64,000 bases of DNA from Eudorina sp. 2006-703-Eu-15 (Eukaryota; Chlorophyta; Chlorophyceae; Chlamydomonadales; Volvocaceae): assembly GCA_003117195.1 (NCBI GenBank), contig BDSI01000084.1, positions 478,501 to 542,500 on the forward strand, in the 5' to 3' direction. A program made the position numbers and the translations under genes. Position 1 is the stretch's first letter. Each line of letters opens with the position of its first letter. Positions 11,235 through 24,600 of the stretch are shown piece by piece. The notes under the pieces were generated by a model. That model saw only the letters and a list, made by a program, of their open reading frames with translations, did not search any database and was not told the DNA's origin.

Positions 11235-14200
11235 AGATCAATTGTAGGCGGAGGTGGAGGTGGAGGTGGAGGTGGAGGTGGAGCTGATGGTGTTGGGAGG
11301 TGGAGGCAGACATGCAGCGAAATAATGTGCGTGGGCAGCAGATAAGAGATGTGAGGAAATGTGGAGCGGAGTATGTGGAGTGGCATGCAACCGATGCAAC
11401 CGACATAATGAGGAGGATGGAGGAGGCCGCGGCCGGGAACCCGTGTGGCTGCAGACGACGAGTGCATTGCCGTATACGCATCAGCCAGAACAACAGCCAT
11501 GTACGGCACACCCATGCACTGGACACGAACGCACGGCAGCTGATCGCTCGATCTCTGCTGCTGCCCTCGCGTCGCCCGCGTTGCCGTACGTGGCCTTGGT
11601 TTCTTGCTGTACGTACCATCCGATGGCCCCCAGGTAGCAGCTGCTGCGCGCACATGCACACCGAGCAGGTCATCATATGCTTGCCGCTGTTGTTGTTGTT
11701 GCCGCTGCTGCATGCGGCGTTGCTGCCGCTGAGTCGGCGTCGGGCGTCGGCGGTGTATGGCAATGGTGTCCGTCGGCATTTCGCGGTGACGGCGACGGCT
11801 GACCGCGATGGGACGCTGGTCGAGACGGGACGCTGGCTGGGTTGGGCCGAAAGTATTGTATGTAGCTAGTGTGATTCGAGTTGAGACGATTCGATCGGGA
11901 CGTAGATAAATCGTTTTGTAGTATCACGCATCACGTATCACGCACGCGCTCTGTCGGTTACCTGCCCTCGCGTATGGAGTTTGGTAGTTTGGTTGCCTGT
12001 TCTGTTGCTTGTCGAGCAGCGTTGGATTGGAGGGAAGTTGAAGGGCGCCATCAGCGGCCGCGGGCGGACAGGGGCCAAGGAGGTTGAGTGGCTGGGTACA
12101 GCTACGCTGCAGTGCATAGTCCGCCGTTAGGTAATGGACGGAGAGGACGCGACGACGGTGCGTGACGACTACTCCGCTCGCACGTTTCAAGCCGATCTTT
12201 GATGTCCCGTGTTCATTCCCTACCTCACCAAGGCCCGCAATGGAGAAGGGAAGGCACGGGCAGGAAGCACGGACACCACTGCTGTGCACGATTGTACGGC
12301 ACGTACGGCATGTACGGCATGGATGGGGTAGGGCCTGGCCCTCGAGAGGGCGGGCCTTCTGGATGGAAGGCACGCAGCGTTCGGAAACGTTCGGAAAGAG
12401 ATAGAAAGCTAGGAAGTGGAGCCGTGCTCAAGTCCGTCCGTCCTGCGTGCGCATTGGCGCGGAGGAGGCAGGGTGAGCGTCCAGCAGCAGTAGACAGATG
12501 ACCCGTGTTCCAAAACCGACCCGGGCCTAACTGAGGTGGGACAGCGGGCGGGATGTAAAATCCTCCGTTTTAAGTAGAATACGGCAGCGTACGGCAAACG
12601 AATGATGGGGCATATGCATGTATGCATTCGTTTCATTTTGTCGTACCGCAACGAACGAACTAGGTACGGCGATGCACTTTGCCACGTGTGTGTACCTGTA
12701 GTACCTGCTGAGGCATTCTGCTTGCTTCGTTGGGCCGCGGTACGGCGCTATGTGTGGGGCCGTTTGGTGACTCTTTCGTTGCTTGATGTGGTCACGTCCG
12801 GCGCTGTTGATGACTCCGTAGTTCGGATCCGCAACAGCAGTAGCCCCGGAGAGATGCGCCGCCTGCCTGTGCGTCGGCGAGTTTGGCGATGGCAGCTCGC
12901 CGATTGGATGCAAGGCCCGTTGTCAGCTCGTAGAACTGAAGCTGAAGAGTTGCTTGGTGCGTCCCGCCCAACATCACAGAAGCAATGTAGGCACGTAGGT
13001 AGTTGAGCCTTGGTTTTGGTTGGTTTGGTAATTCGTGGTCGCCTGCCTCGCTCGCTTGCTCGCTCCACAGCTGCTGTATGTGTTTGGTTGGGTGCCCTAG
13101 TCGGCCGACGGCAAGCAAGGCGCCGAGCGAGACCGGCCGTGAGCGGACATCCCCACGCGGTTCCCCCCGCCCTCGCTCGCTCGCTCACCGTCGGAACGGA
13201 GCGCGCCGCGCAACCGGGGTGGGGTGGTCCGGCTATGTAAAGCTCCCAACGGCTTCCAACGTCGGCGGCTGCGGTCGCGGGTTCTGCTTTCTGCGTCTGC
13301 GGTCTCTAGAGTTCTTTTTTGTCGTCTGGATCTGGATCTGGATCTGTTGCGCGGGACGGGACAACCTGGCCTGGCCAACGCCTAGCTGGTACGTACACCG
13401 AGAGCGCGACACAAGAAATGATCGGATTTTCGCGGGTTGAAATGACCTCGCTCCAGGCTGTACCGACGAATTTTTGCGGCGATACGGCCCGGGTACGGTA
13501 GTTGCCGCCTCCGCGTACCAAGAGACTCATCAATGCATGAAAGGCTGGTTCGTTCGTTGCGTACAGCGGCGGACCCCGACTGCACATTTTTGATGTCCGC
13601 GGAGACGAGTACTTTGCTGTTTTGCCGAGTCACTGTAACATGCCGAATGCGCTATGTCGACATGGCGTGTGGCAAACATGCACAGTGTCACCTCTAATAA
13701 CAGCGGTGGCGACGGTAAAGGTAACGAACAGCAAGATATAGCCCGTTGTGCAACTGTTGTGACCGATGTTTGCCATCGAAGAAGCGATGGCGCGTTTCGT
13801 GGAATCGATGGGCAAACCACTCCTATCTGTTACGTCACCGAGCTACGTAGTACACACGCGCGCGCGCGCGGGAGCGACGTGATGCTGTCAAGAGATGGCT
13901 GTCTGTGCCACGTATGCTCCCGGCCGTTGCGCACGCCCGCGACACGCACATGTGACGGCCGCGACGCCCGCGACGCACGAAGTGTATGTGCTTATGTTCT
14001 TGCCGCGGGGAAACCAATAAATGGTGCGCCATCTCACGAAAGGCCAAACACAAATGAACCGTTCATCTTTGTCCCCACCGTTTTGCGATCCCGCCCCCTG
14101 CGTGAGGTAAATCCTCGTCAGTGCGTCATCACCTCGTCTTCTCCTTGCTTCTCCCCAGGGGGCACGGGCGGGGAGCTACTCCGTCCCTCATCACCGCCCA

Positions 14201-15000
14201 CTCGTAGCGCCGGCTTTTGCTTCTGCGGCCGTCATCCGGTGCTTAAGCACAAGTCTTCGGGCTATGCCGTGCGCATGATGTACGATGTACGATGCAGTCG
14301 TACGCGTCCCTCGTCGACCTGCTGCTGATGGCCTCGACAATAGTTCCGCCGCCGCAATTCTCTCTTGGAGCCCCCCTAGCGCCAGGGCGAGATAAGAGTG
14401 CCCGCCTTGCCTGCCTGCTCGCCCGCCATGAAGCCTTCCCGTCCGCCCGCCTGCCGTACCCTCCATGATACATCACCACGGCAATCAGTGCACCTACACA
14501 GAGCACCGACGTCTTCTACCTGCGGCCTTTCCTAAATGTGTTTTGTGAGGGTGTGGGTAAAATTATTATTTCGCATGCGGGCACCTGCTGCCGGGCGCTG
14601 TCGTACCCGCCGTCGCATATCACGCATGCACTCCAGCCTGCCTGCCTGCCTTTCCTGACAAAGAACACAGCGCTACGTCAAGCTACCGCATTGCTGCCGC
14701 AGCACTCCACGAGCATTATCACACAGCGCCTTCACATCATTACGTTTGGCGGCTTCGTGCGTGCCCTTGGGGGGGAGAGCGGCCGCGTGCGCTGGCCGCC
14801 GAGATGCGCCACGCCGTACCAATTGCACGGTACGCCGTGCCTGTTCCCGCGGCGTCGTGGTATAAGGTCAAGTTGCCGTACGCCAAAACGCTGTGATGTG
14901 ATGCATACTAGCATCTACGACGAGTGCACTTTCGTTGTGGCGGCGGCAGCCCCATCCGATCGAACCCTGTCCGCATTCCAGGGCCAGCAGCGATTTCAGT
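11235..15000. other. intergenic region, no supported gene
   Basis: Includes a (GGAGGT)n purine stretch just after the kinase stop (11250-11290). TGTAA words on + occur near 12554, 13234 and 13635 and could end the kinase transcript. Several open frames (for example 13654-14328 on +) lack motifs or good exon borders and I do not call them. The right part (14.4-15.0 kb) approaches the degenerate copy of the SET-gene tail. Confidence 0.45.
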
Positions 15001-15009
15001 CCAGAGAGT

Positions 15010-16176
15010 GTTACCGCTGTAGCGGCGGCGGCGGTGGCGGCCGCGACGGCGACGGTGGTGACTGCGGCAGCGGCGGTGGCGGCGACGGCGGCAATGGAGG
15101 CGGCGGCGGCGGTGGCGGTGGCGGTGGCAGCAGCGGCGACAGCGGCGGAGGCGACGACGGAGCCGCCGACGGCGGCGGCGGAGGCGACTTTGGCGGCTGC
15201 TGATGCTGCTGATGCACCTGCTGCTGGTTGCCGAACTCTTGTTGGTGCGCATGCAATTGGTACGTCTCCCATCCTCCCCAGGAAGTTCCCGGCCCCTGAG
15301 CCTGATGCGCAAGTCGCCACTGCTCATCCCAGCACTGAACCTTGTCTGACGGCTCTTTCTGCCCTGGAAGCTGTACTACGATGTCCGTGGCCACGTCGGG
15401 TCCGGTCTCGGCGCAGAGCGCCGGCGATGCAGAGCTGCGGGGCCCGGCGGCCTCAATGGTGTTGCCGCCACCACCGCCGCCGCCGTCGTTCCAGCCGCCG
15501 CCGACTGAGCCGTCGCCGCCGTACGAGCAGCCACTGCCGCCGCCGCCGCCGCCGTGCATCGCTGCATGGGCCTCAGGCAGCGTGTGCCCTTCGTACTGTG
15601 CAGACTGCCCGGCCTCGTAAATGGCAACCGCCGGTGGGCACTCAGCGACTGAGGCCCCGACGGCCTCCGCCTCCGTGACCACCGCCTCCTAGACCACCGC
15701 CTCCGCCACCACCCCCCAATGTTCTGCACATGCCCCTCCGATCAGCCGCGGCACGTGTCCCTTGCCTGGCTCGCCAGCCTGTGCGCCCTCTGGTGCCCCG
15801 GATCGTCCCCACGCCGCTGGCGGGCCTGACGACGGCTGCGTCCCCGCCTGTGCACTTCCGTCCGCCCGGCCCCCGCGCGGCCCCTGATTCCTTTGCGCCT
15901 CCGCCTGTTGGTCGCCTTCCGGCACCCCGGGGTGTCCCCACATCGCCTGCTCCGGGCTCAGCTCCTCCGCCTCCAGCAGCGGCGGCGGAGTCGACGGCGG
16001 TGCTGAGGATGGCTGCCGCGGCGATGACGGCGGCGGCCCGGCGGCATCATTTGTGTCGTCGTCGCCGCCGCCGTCGTCCCAAGCCGCCGCTACCAACCCA
16101 GCCGCCGCCGTAGTTCCGACCGCCGCCGCCGCCGTCGCCGAGCATCGCTGCATGGGCTTCAGCAGCTCCCCAGAGT
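15010..16176 (-). pseudogene. decayed duplicate of part of the SET-gene C-terminal region
   Basis: This stretch repeats two cassettes found inside the SET gene. One (about 15190-15700) encodes GHTLPEAHAAM, a Gly-rich stretch, KVQCWDEQWRLAHQAQGPG and a Pro-rich stretch, matching 17510-18020. The other (about 15820-16035) encodes LEAEELSPEQAMWGHPGVPE, nearly identical to 17190-17410. Here the cassettes are no longer in one continuous frame and lie beyond the stop codon at 16177-16179. It is either a relic of a tandem duplication, 3' UTR, or alternative exons; I favour relic. Confidence 0.6.
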
Positions 16177-19100
16177 CTAGGGCCAACGGGGCTCCGGCCC
16201 GGCCCGGTCCGGGTACATGATGCGCCCTCGGTGGCCGGGGGGGTCATCCTCTCGGTGCCGCGGCTGCGGCGACCCGCCGGGCCAGTCGCGCGGCCCTGGG
16301 GCGGGGGCGGGTCCCGGCCTTCGGCCGCCGTGATGGGCCCAGTCAGAGCCCGGCGGCGGCGGCCCGCCGCTGTAAGCCCCGTCTGGGTGTCGGCCGTCGG
16401 GCCGGTATGGCCGGCCCCGCTCCCGGTGCCAGTGAAGGTCGGCGTCGGGGTCCCTGTCCCAGCTCCGACCCCGATCCCGGTCCCTGTCCCTGCTCCGATC
16501 CCGGACCCGTTCCCGTTCCCGGTCCGGGCCTGGGCCTGGGCTCCGGCTGCGCTCGCGGCCTGGTCCACTGCTGTCATAGGCCCGGTGGTAGCGCCGGTCC
16601 CCGTCTCCGCCCCGATCCCATTGCCTGTCTCGGTCTTGATCTCGCGGCGGGCCCCGGTAGGCCCATACCCAGTTCCGCTGCGGATCCTGGCCTACAGGCC
16701 CGTCCCAGCGCCCGTCCCAGTCCCAGTCCCAGCGCCCGTCCCAGTCCCAGCGCCCGTCCCAGTCCCAGTCCCGGTCGCGGTCCCGATCTCGCAGCGGGCC
16801 CCAGTCCCGACGACCGACGTCCGGATCCGGGTCGTCGCCCCACGGCCGGTCCCAGCTGCGGGCTCCGTCCCGCCGCATGCTGCCCGGTCCCTCCGCCGCC
16901 TGCTGTCGTCCGGTCTCCGCTCCGTGGGACGTCCCTTCCTCGAGGGACATGGACGCGGAGTAGGCCTCTGCTGCGGCCGCGGCAGCCGCGGCAGCGGCAG
17001 CCATGCCGTCGTCCCCCGTGCCATCCCGCCACGACATGCCGGGCACGCCCTTCGGCGACAGCGCTGACGGCGCCGGCGCAACCGCGACGCCGCCGGTCGA
17101 CATGGCCGACGGCGCGACGCCGTCGGTGGCGGTTGCACCCGCGTCAGCTGTCGGCGGGCCCGTTGTTATTATTGCAGCGGCGGCGAATGCTGGCGGGCCT
17201 GACGACGGCTGCGTCCCCGCCTGTGCACTTCCATCCGCCCGGTCCCATCGCGGCCCCTGATCCGCTCGCGCCTCCGCCTGTTGGTCGCCCTCCGGCACCC
17301 CGGGGCATCCCCACATCGCCTGCTCCGGGGTCAGCTCCTCCGCCTCCAGCAGCGGCGGCGGAGTCGACGGCGGTGCTGAGGATGGCTGCCGCGGCGATGA
17401 CGGCGGCGGTCGCGACGGCGACGGGGCCGGCGGCGGCGCGTGCAGCGGCGGTGGCGGCGGCGGCGGCGGTGGCGACGGCGGCAACGGCGGTGGCAGCGGC
17501 GGCGGAGGTGACATTGGCGGCTGCTGATGCCGGTGATGCACCTGCTGCTGGTCGCCTAACTGTTGTTGGTGCGCCTGCAATTGGTACGTCTCCCATCCTC
17601 CCCAGGAAATTCCCGGCCCCTGCGCCTGATGCGAAAGTCGCCACTGCTCATCCCAGCACTGAACCTTGGCTGGCGAAGATTCCTGCCCTGGTAGCTGTAG
17701 TACGGTGTCCGTAGCCAGGCACTCGTTGCCGGGCCCTGGTTCGGCGCAGAGGGCCGGTGATGCACGGCTGCGGGCTCCGGCGGCCTCACTGATGTCGGCG
17801 CCGCCGCTGGCGCCGTCGTTCCAGCCGCCGCCGCCGACTGAACCGTCGCCGCCGTACGAATAGCAGCCGCCGCCGCCGCCGCCGAGCATCGCGGCATGGA
17901 CTTCAGGCAATGTGTGCCCTTCGAATTGTGCAGACGGCCCCACCGCGTGGATGGCAACCGCCGGTGGGCGCTCAGCGACTGAGGCCCCGGCGGCCTCCGC
18001 CGCCGTGACCACCACCGACGGGGCTGCCAATGATTCTTCTGCAAATGCCCCTCCGATGAGTCCCGACACGTGCCCCTGACTCGGCTCGCCAGCCTGTGCG
18101 CCCTCTGGTACCCCGGATCGTCCCAACCCAGTTGGAGGGCCTGACGGCTGCTTCCCCGCCTGTGCACTTCCATCCGCCCGGCCCCCGCGCGGCCCCTCAT
18201 CCATTTGCGCCTCGGCCTGCTGCTGGTCGCCCTCCGGCACCCCGGGGTGTCCCCACATCGCCTGCTCCGGGGTCAGCTCCTCCGCCTCCAGCAGCTCCCA
18301 CGAGTCCTCCAGCTGCCGCCACCACTGCGGCCCGTAGTCGCGGAACAGCTGCTCGCCCTCGGGGATGGGGCGCACCGTCACGACCACATGAAGGACCAGA
18401 CCGCGGACGGCGATGGGGAGCACCTGCAGCAGCGGGGGGGGGGGGGGGCCACCAGAGCGGCGAGGGAGCAGGGCAGGGGCGGCCAGGGTTTGTTGTGGTA
18501 AGATTGCACTAAAACGCCATTGGTGCCGTGGCGCTCAAAGAGCTCCCGGGCGTGGGTTCTGGAAACAAGGATGACACCTCGAGCACTGCCGAGGTATTGG
18601 TGACGGCGATGTCGGCACAAGCAGGAGTGCAGGACTCATCCGCGATGGGAAGGCAGCTCCACAACATAAGCCCCTGCAACAACACTCCGTCATGTATGTC
18701 CGAAAGACTTCGCCAGAGCAGTATGCCTGCAGCCCGTACGACAGCCACATTAGAGGAAAACGGTCCCTGGAGGCCCCATGCTGACCCGTACATTTCACGA
18801 AGGCGCCGCTCCAGTCGTACATGAAACCGCATCTGGTCCGCCACCTCAACCCAGGTCACGCGCCCCGTGCCTACGCCTTCCCCGACTCCCACGTCACCAC
18901 CAACAGGGCCCAACAAACCCAACTCACCGCGCAGTTTGCCCTTCCGGCCGCCTCTTCGGAGTCGACGTCAGTGCCCTCCTCCGAGGCGCGGGGTCTGACC
19001 CGTGGGTCGTTCATCAGGGCCGCCTCGTTGCCGTACCCAAGCATGCACAGCAAGGCAGGCGGAGGCGGCGCCGGTGCCGGGCTTTCCCGCGGGGGTTCGC

Positions 19101-21636
19101 CTGCCGCTGGCGGTCCTGCGGAACAGCAGGAACACGACAAACGGGCAAACGATCGAGGGCCAGCAAACAAGAATTAGCGTTCCCAGGCCATCCCACCTGC
19201 CCAACTGAGTTAGCATTCCCAGGACACGCGACCTGACAACTACCAAACAGAGCGCCGTATTGACGGTCAGTCCCGATCAATCGCCCATTCGCCGATGTGC
19301 CAATCTCATCGGAGCGCGCTATCATTCGTACCTGCGTCTTGCTGCTGCTGCTGCCGCTGCTGCTCCTGCCCCTGCTCGCCACTGCCTCCGGCCCAGGTGT
19401 AAGGCATAGTGAAGGCATCTTTCAGGTACTCCCAGGCGTCGACAACTCCGGAACCGACCCGCCGCCGCAGCTCCTCCCTGACCCGTGGGTCAGTGGCGCC
19501 GTAGTTGAGCAGCTTCACGCGGCGGGCCGCCGGCAGCACGTAGCCGCCCACCACTCCCAGCACCACGTTTTTCTTCAGGCCCTGGGTGGCCTTCACACCG
19601 AAGCCGCCGCGACGCGCGTCAGCGCAGCGCTCCACTCCCTTCCAGGGCGGCAGGGTCGGCGGCAGGTCGTTGTCGCTGCGGCCGTCTTCACCAATAAGGG
19701 CCAGCATCTTAGCCAGACCATGGCAAATGACGTTGCGGGAGAGCTCATGGCGACGGAATGTGAGCGCCGCCGCCGCCACCGCCGCCGCCGCCGTCGCCGC
19801 CGTGCTGTGCGGGCTCGGGGGAACTGTCGGCGGCGCTGCATCGATCCCCATGATCGTCATCTGCTGCTTCCGCGGGTCGGTGCACTCCAGCGGCTGGTCG
19901 CCCAGGCTGCTCCGAAACTCCGCAATAATCCTCTCCACGGCCTCCCGCAGATCCGGATGGAACGTGAGGCCGCAGATCCGCACCTCCCCGGGCTGCAGCG
20001 GCGGCAGCCCCACCTGCGGCGGCACGTAGCCGTGCAGGTGCGCGATGGAAGCTGCGGGCTGCACTGCTGCTACTCCCGACTTCTGACCGTCGCTGGGCCC
20101 GGCGAGGCCGGCAGCTGCCGCGTTGCCGAGCCGCGTAGCCACCGCCACGACTGTCGCTGTCACTGACCCGTGGGTCACCTCCTGAGCCGCCTCGACAACA
20201 GCCGCCACGGCCTCAACCGGCACTTCCTGGCAGGCCCCTAGGTGCCTGTAGGCACTGCATTGGGCGTTTCCAGAGCCAGGTTCCGGAGCAGGGCCGTTGC
20301 CGCCATCAGTGCAGGCGTGCGCCGGTCGGCCATTGCCGTGGCCGCCCTCACAGCAGCTGACGCGACCGCCGTCGCCGCCAAAACCCTCGTTCTCACTTCC
20401 CATCAAAGCATCGCCCCAGCAAGGGCTATTAGTAAGGTAAATGACGTCAGCATCACCCGCAACGTTGCACTCGGCAGTGACAACCGCGCTGGCCGATCCC
20501 ACGGCGGCGGCGGCCGTGGCGGCGGCGCCGCCACCGCCGGTGACGGCTCCGTTGGCATCCCCGCCGCCGCCGCACATCGCCGCGCCACCATGTCCCAGGA
20601 CAGGGATAACGGTGCCAGGCATCGATCGTCGCTTCTTCCGTTCCCGGTGCGGCATATCGGCGGAGCTACGTCCTGCGCCACCGACAGACGGCGGCGGCAC
20701 GCGGGCTGCCGTACTGGGCATAAAGGGGCCATCGCCAGCGACGGGCAGCTCGCCCGCGTTTCCGCGTAGCTGCGGCAGCGGCAACAGCTCATCCGTGCTG
20801 CGTCCGGCGGCAGCGCCGCCCATTCCGCCGGCATGGCCGTCGCCCTCATCACCGCCGGTGGCCTGAGAGCCCTGTTGGGCACCCGGGGCGCCGGGTGCGC
20901 GCCTGGGTGCCGGGGCCCCGCCTGGGGCCTCCGCGGGCCCCGGCGCCGCATCCGGGACGCCGGCAGAGTCCTGCTGGGCTCCTATTTGGTTGTCCTGTTC
21001 GGCAAGCCGGCGTTTCCGCGTCATTAGCGCGAGTAGCGGCACATCCTCGTCGGAGGAGGGCGCACCAGCCGCCGCCGCCGCCGCTGCGGCGCCGCACGAG
21101 CTGCCTTCCGCTTGCTGCCGGCCGGCGGCGGCCATAGATCGTCCTCGGCAGGCCACGGGTTCGGTTGGCAGTGGGATCGGCTGCGGCTGCTCGGTGTACG
21201 CCATCCCCATGTCTCGCTGAGCCGCCCCCGCAGTACCTGTAGTAGGGGTCAGTTGCCTCCGCGGGGGCAGCGACGCGACGGGCAGTGCGGAACCGGAAGG
21301 AGGCGGCGGGGCCGACGGCAGCAGCGGCCGGCGGCGGGATCTGTGGCGACCTGCGCGTGCGGTGACCCGCCGTCGCCTGCTGCGGCGTCGCCGTCGGTCG
21401 CTGCTGGAGTCATCGCTGTCGCTGGCTTCGCCAGCACAGCTGGTGTCCCACTCGCTGCCACTACTGTCGCTATTGGGATCGCTGCTGCTGTTGCTGCTGC
21501 CGCTGCCGCTGCTGCTGCTACTGCTGCTGCTACTGCTGCTGCTACTGCTACTGCTGCTGCTACTGCTGCTGCTGTCGCTGTCGTCGCTGCTGCTGCGGCG
21601 GCGGCGACCGGGGCGGCTGTCACCGCTGCTGTCGGC

Positions 21637-21669
<33 letters not shown>

Positions 21670-24600
21670 CCCGCTGTCGTCACGGCTCTCCTCGTTGCTG
21701 CCACGGCTGATGCCGCCACTGCCGCCTCCTCGCCTCCGCCCGCCGCGGCGAGTCCCCCCATCGCCCTCGAGGGCGCTGCGGGGACTGGCAGCGCCGATGC
21801 GGCGGCGACCGGATTGGCGCCCGGGCCCCGTCCGCTGAGGTGCCGCCCCGTCTGCCGTTGTCCCAACACCGCCACGGCGGTCCTTCCCCTCGTACCCGCT
21901 CCTGGGTCCGCGGTCGCCGCGGCTGCCACCCGCTGCCGCCGCCACCTCCCCGGCAGCGTCGCCGGACGGGGTCTGTCGTACGGCGGCCCGGCGAACCCCG
22001 CGCGGGTGCGCGACGGGGCCGGGCGGAGCCGCCTCCGCCGCCTGCGTCGACTGTGATGCTGTGGGCGCGCGGGAGGCGTCGCGACGTCGGCGGCGGCACC
22101 CTGCCGGCCCCCGGCCGCCGCACTTGATGACTCGGGTGAGGAAGACGTCCTCGCCCCTGCTTGAGCGGTAGAACGCAATCAGGTCGCCACACTCGGCTCC
22201 AAGTTGTGCATAGACGGCCCCCAATCCATGCATGCGGAGGCAGGCGTGGCTGTACGACAAGGTCACCTGCGTGGTACGAACGTCGCACGCATCACAGTGC
22301 AGGCAGGCATGACGCCGTGTCAGCCATGCGCGTGCGTGATTGTTAGCGAGCAGAGGGAGGGGGTTGGGTCTTGGGTGGGTTGGTCGTGGATCTGCGCAAC
22401 CGACAGACGGGTCGTCGCAACATATGATTAGGTTAGATTAGGTTATAGACCAGATAAGATTAGATTGCGGAGTTACATACCATGAAGAACGTACATATGG
22501 CCCGCGTCAGAGGCCCCTGGGATACACAAAGTGCCCTGCCCGCACGCCCTCGCAACTCGGTTGCATGGGCACATTGTCACAACATCGCTCATAGGCAGGT
22601 GGATAGCGCGTCAGGAGTTAGACGTGCATGTTGTCCACGGTCGTTATCTGCGTCGGTCTTCATCCGAGGCCTCCCGCGCAGCTGGCGTTTCGTACAAACC
22701 GCGTTTTCGTACATATCCGTTGTTGTCGCCTTGCGGTTCTGAGTGCCAACTCCCATGGGCCCCCTTGCCGTACCCTGCACGACTGTGGTCCTCCTCCCGC
22801 GCGGCCGCCGCCGTCACCATCACGGTCGCCATCGCCCTGACGCCCATCGTACGGAATCAGCGTGAGCTCCGGGGTACGGAGTGACGTACCCACGAGCACA
22901 CCCGTGAAGGTGCCGCGCAGCATCTTTCTGGTGATGTTTAATGTCTCCCGACTGACTGCGCAGGCAAGTGATGCAGATGGCGGCGGGGCCCGGCGGCAAG
23001 CAGGCAGCAGGTGGGAAAGGTGATGAGAGGGTGGTGTAGATGGGTAGGTCCGCCGGCCACCACAGCGTCATGACCTACCTGTCAGCCCTGCGGCCGTTTG
23101 CAAAAGACTGTACTTCGATTCAACACTTCGGGACGGACGCGACTCGCCGCACGGGTCCATCCAATGAACCCTGCCAGCCCCCCAGCATCCCTGACCAACA
23201 TACACCCCACTCACGGTCACTGCTGTGTAGTATCTTCCCGCAGGCCTCGTCCCACACTGCCGCGCCAGCAGTCTCAGCCGCCGCAATGTCGGCGTCCAGG
23301 CAAGGTCCGGCTGTCGGGGTCCCACCGCCGCCGACCGCATCCCCCCCGTCGACCGGCGGAAACCCGCCGCGCGCCAGCCACACTCGGTACACCACACCTG
23401 CGCCACCGCCGCCACCACCAGCGGCGGCGGCGGGCCCCGCCGTGCCGCCGTTCGCAGTCGTACGGTGTACGACCAAGGTCGCGTCGGTTGGGGCAGCCTG
23501 CGCGGTGATCCACTCGCCGAGGCGGGTGATCCTAAAGAAGGGATGATGGCTGCTGCTGCTCGGACGGCTGCTCCGACGGCCTTCCAGCATCGTCCCTGGA
23601 ATGACCTGCTCGCCGCGGGCCGCATCCAACATGGTGAGGGGCACGTACCCCATCGCGGCCCGATCGCGCTGTTCCGAGCTGAACAGCGCCTGGCAGATGA
23701 AGCTGTACCCGTAGAAGCGGTGCTCTCTTACGATACAGTGGCGGGTGAGCGGTATGCGGACGAGCAGCTCGACAACACCGCCGCCGGCGCGGTGGCCTCC
23801 ATCGGGCGCAGGGGCCGCCGCCGTCGCCGCTGCCGCCGCCGCCGCCTGGCGTTCCCCAGCTTCCTGAGGAGGGGCGTTGCTCCGCGCTTGACCCGCCCCC
23901 GCGGAGTCCTGACCTGACGGCACTTGCGCCCCAGCCGCAGGGATCGTGTGCGTTGGGGCAGCACCTGCGGCATCCTGAGATGGAGTAGGCTGATTATTCC
24001 CGGCGGGCTGGCCTGCAGCGCGCATGTTGGCGACGCTTTGCACCGACTGCGGCGGCACCATCGGCCGCGGCGGCATTGCGCGCGGCAGCTTCAGCTTCGG
24101 CTGCGGGTGCTTGTGCGCGTCCGCCGCCGCCGCCGCCGGTGCCGGGGCCAACCGCGGACCTTGTGCGAGGGGAACGTGGTGTTCCGGTGGCTGCCGTGGC
24201 TGCAGCGCACACCTCGGCTGTGGCATCGGCTGGGGCTGGACCCCTGGCACTTGCAGCTGCAGAACAGGTTGTTGGGCTCCGCCGTCATCACAGGATCCGC
24301 CAGCACCGGCGGGTCCCTGAGATGAAGGCTTGCTGGGGTGCCTCCGGGGTTCGTCAGCAGCAGTGGAGGACCGCGGCCGTTTCGCGGCGGGCTGCTGCAG
24401 GTCGACGCTGCTGCCCTCCGGCCCGCCTCCGCCGGCTGGCTGCTGCCTCGCGCGGACCGCTGGGATCTGGGTTTCCCAGCGGCTGCTGTCCTGCGTGTGT
24501 CCAGCGGCACGCTTGCCTCCCACACTGGCAGCAACAACCACGCCGTTGGTGCCGCTGCTGCCGCCGCCCGGTGGTCCTCGGCCATGATGTCCGTCGTCAA

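Noticed and set aside
13654..14328. Plus-strand 224-residue frame
   Set aside because: No motif, biased composition, and no promoter, exon chain or polyadenylation evidence.
16231..17714. Plus-strand frames of 278-435 residues rich in Pro/Ala/Arg
   Set aside because: They are antisense shadows of the SET-gene last exon in GC-rich repeat DNA; the minus frame joins in phase to a SET core.
18509..18922. Minus-strand 137-residue frame (VEVADQMRFHVRLERRLREM)
   Set aside because: It looks codon-like but lies between GRANCA (GTGAGT donor) and VLPIAVRG (CTGCAG acceptor), which join to a standard SET sequence, so it is intron.
21112..22178. Ala-rich frames of over 300 residues on both strands
   Set aside because: They come from a GCT/GCA/AGC repeat that encodes poly-Ser in the SET-gene exon on the minus strand.
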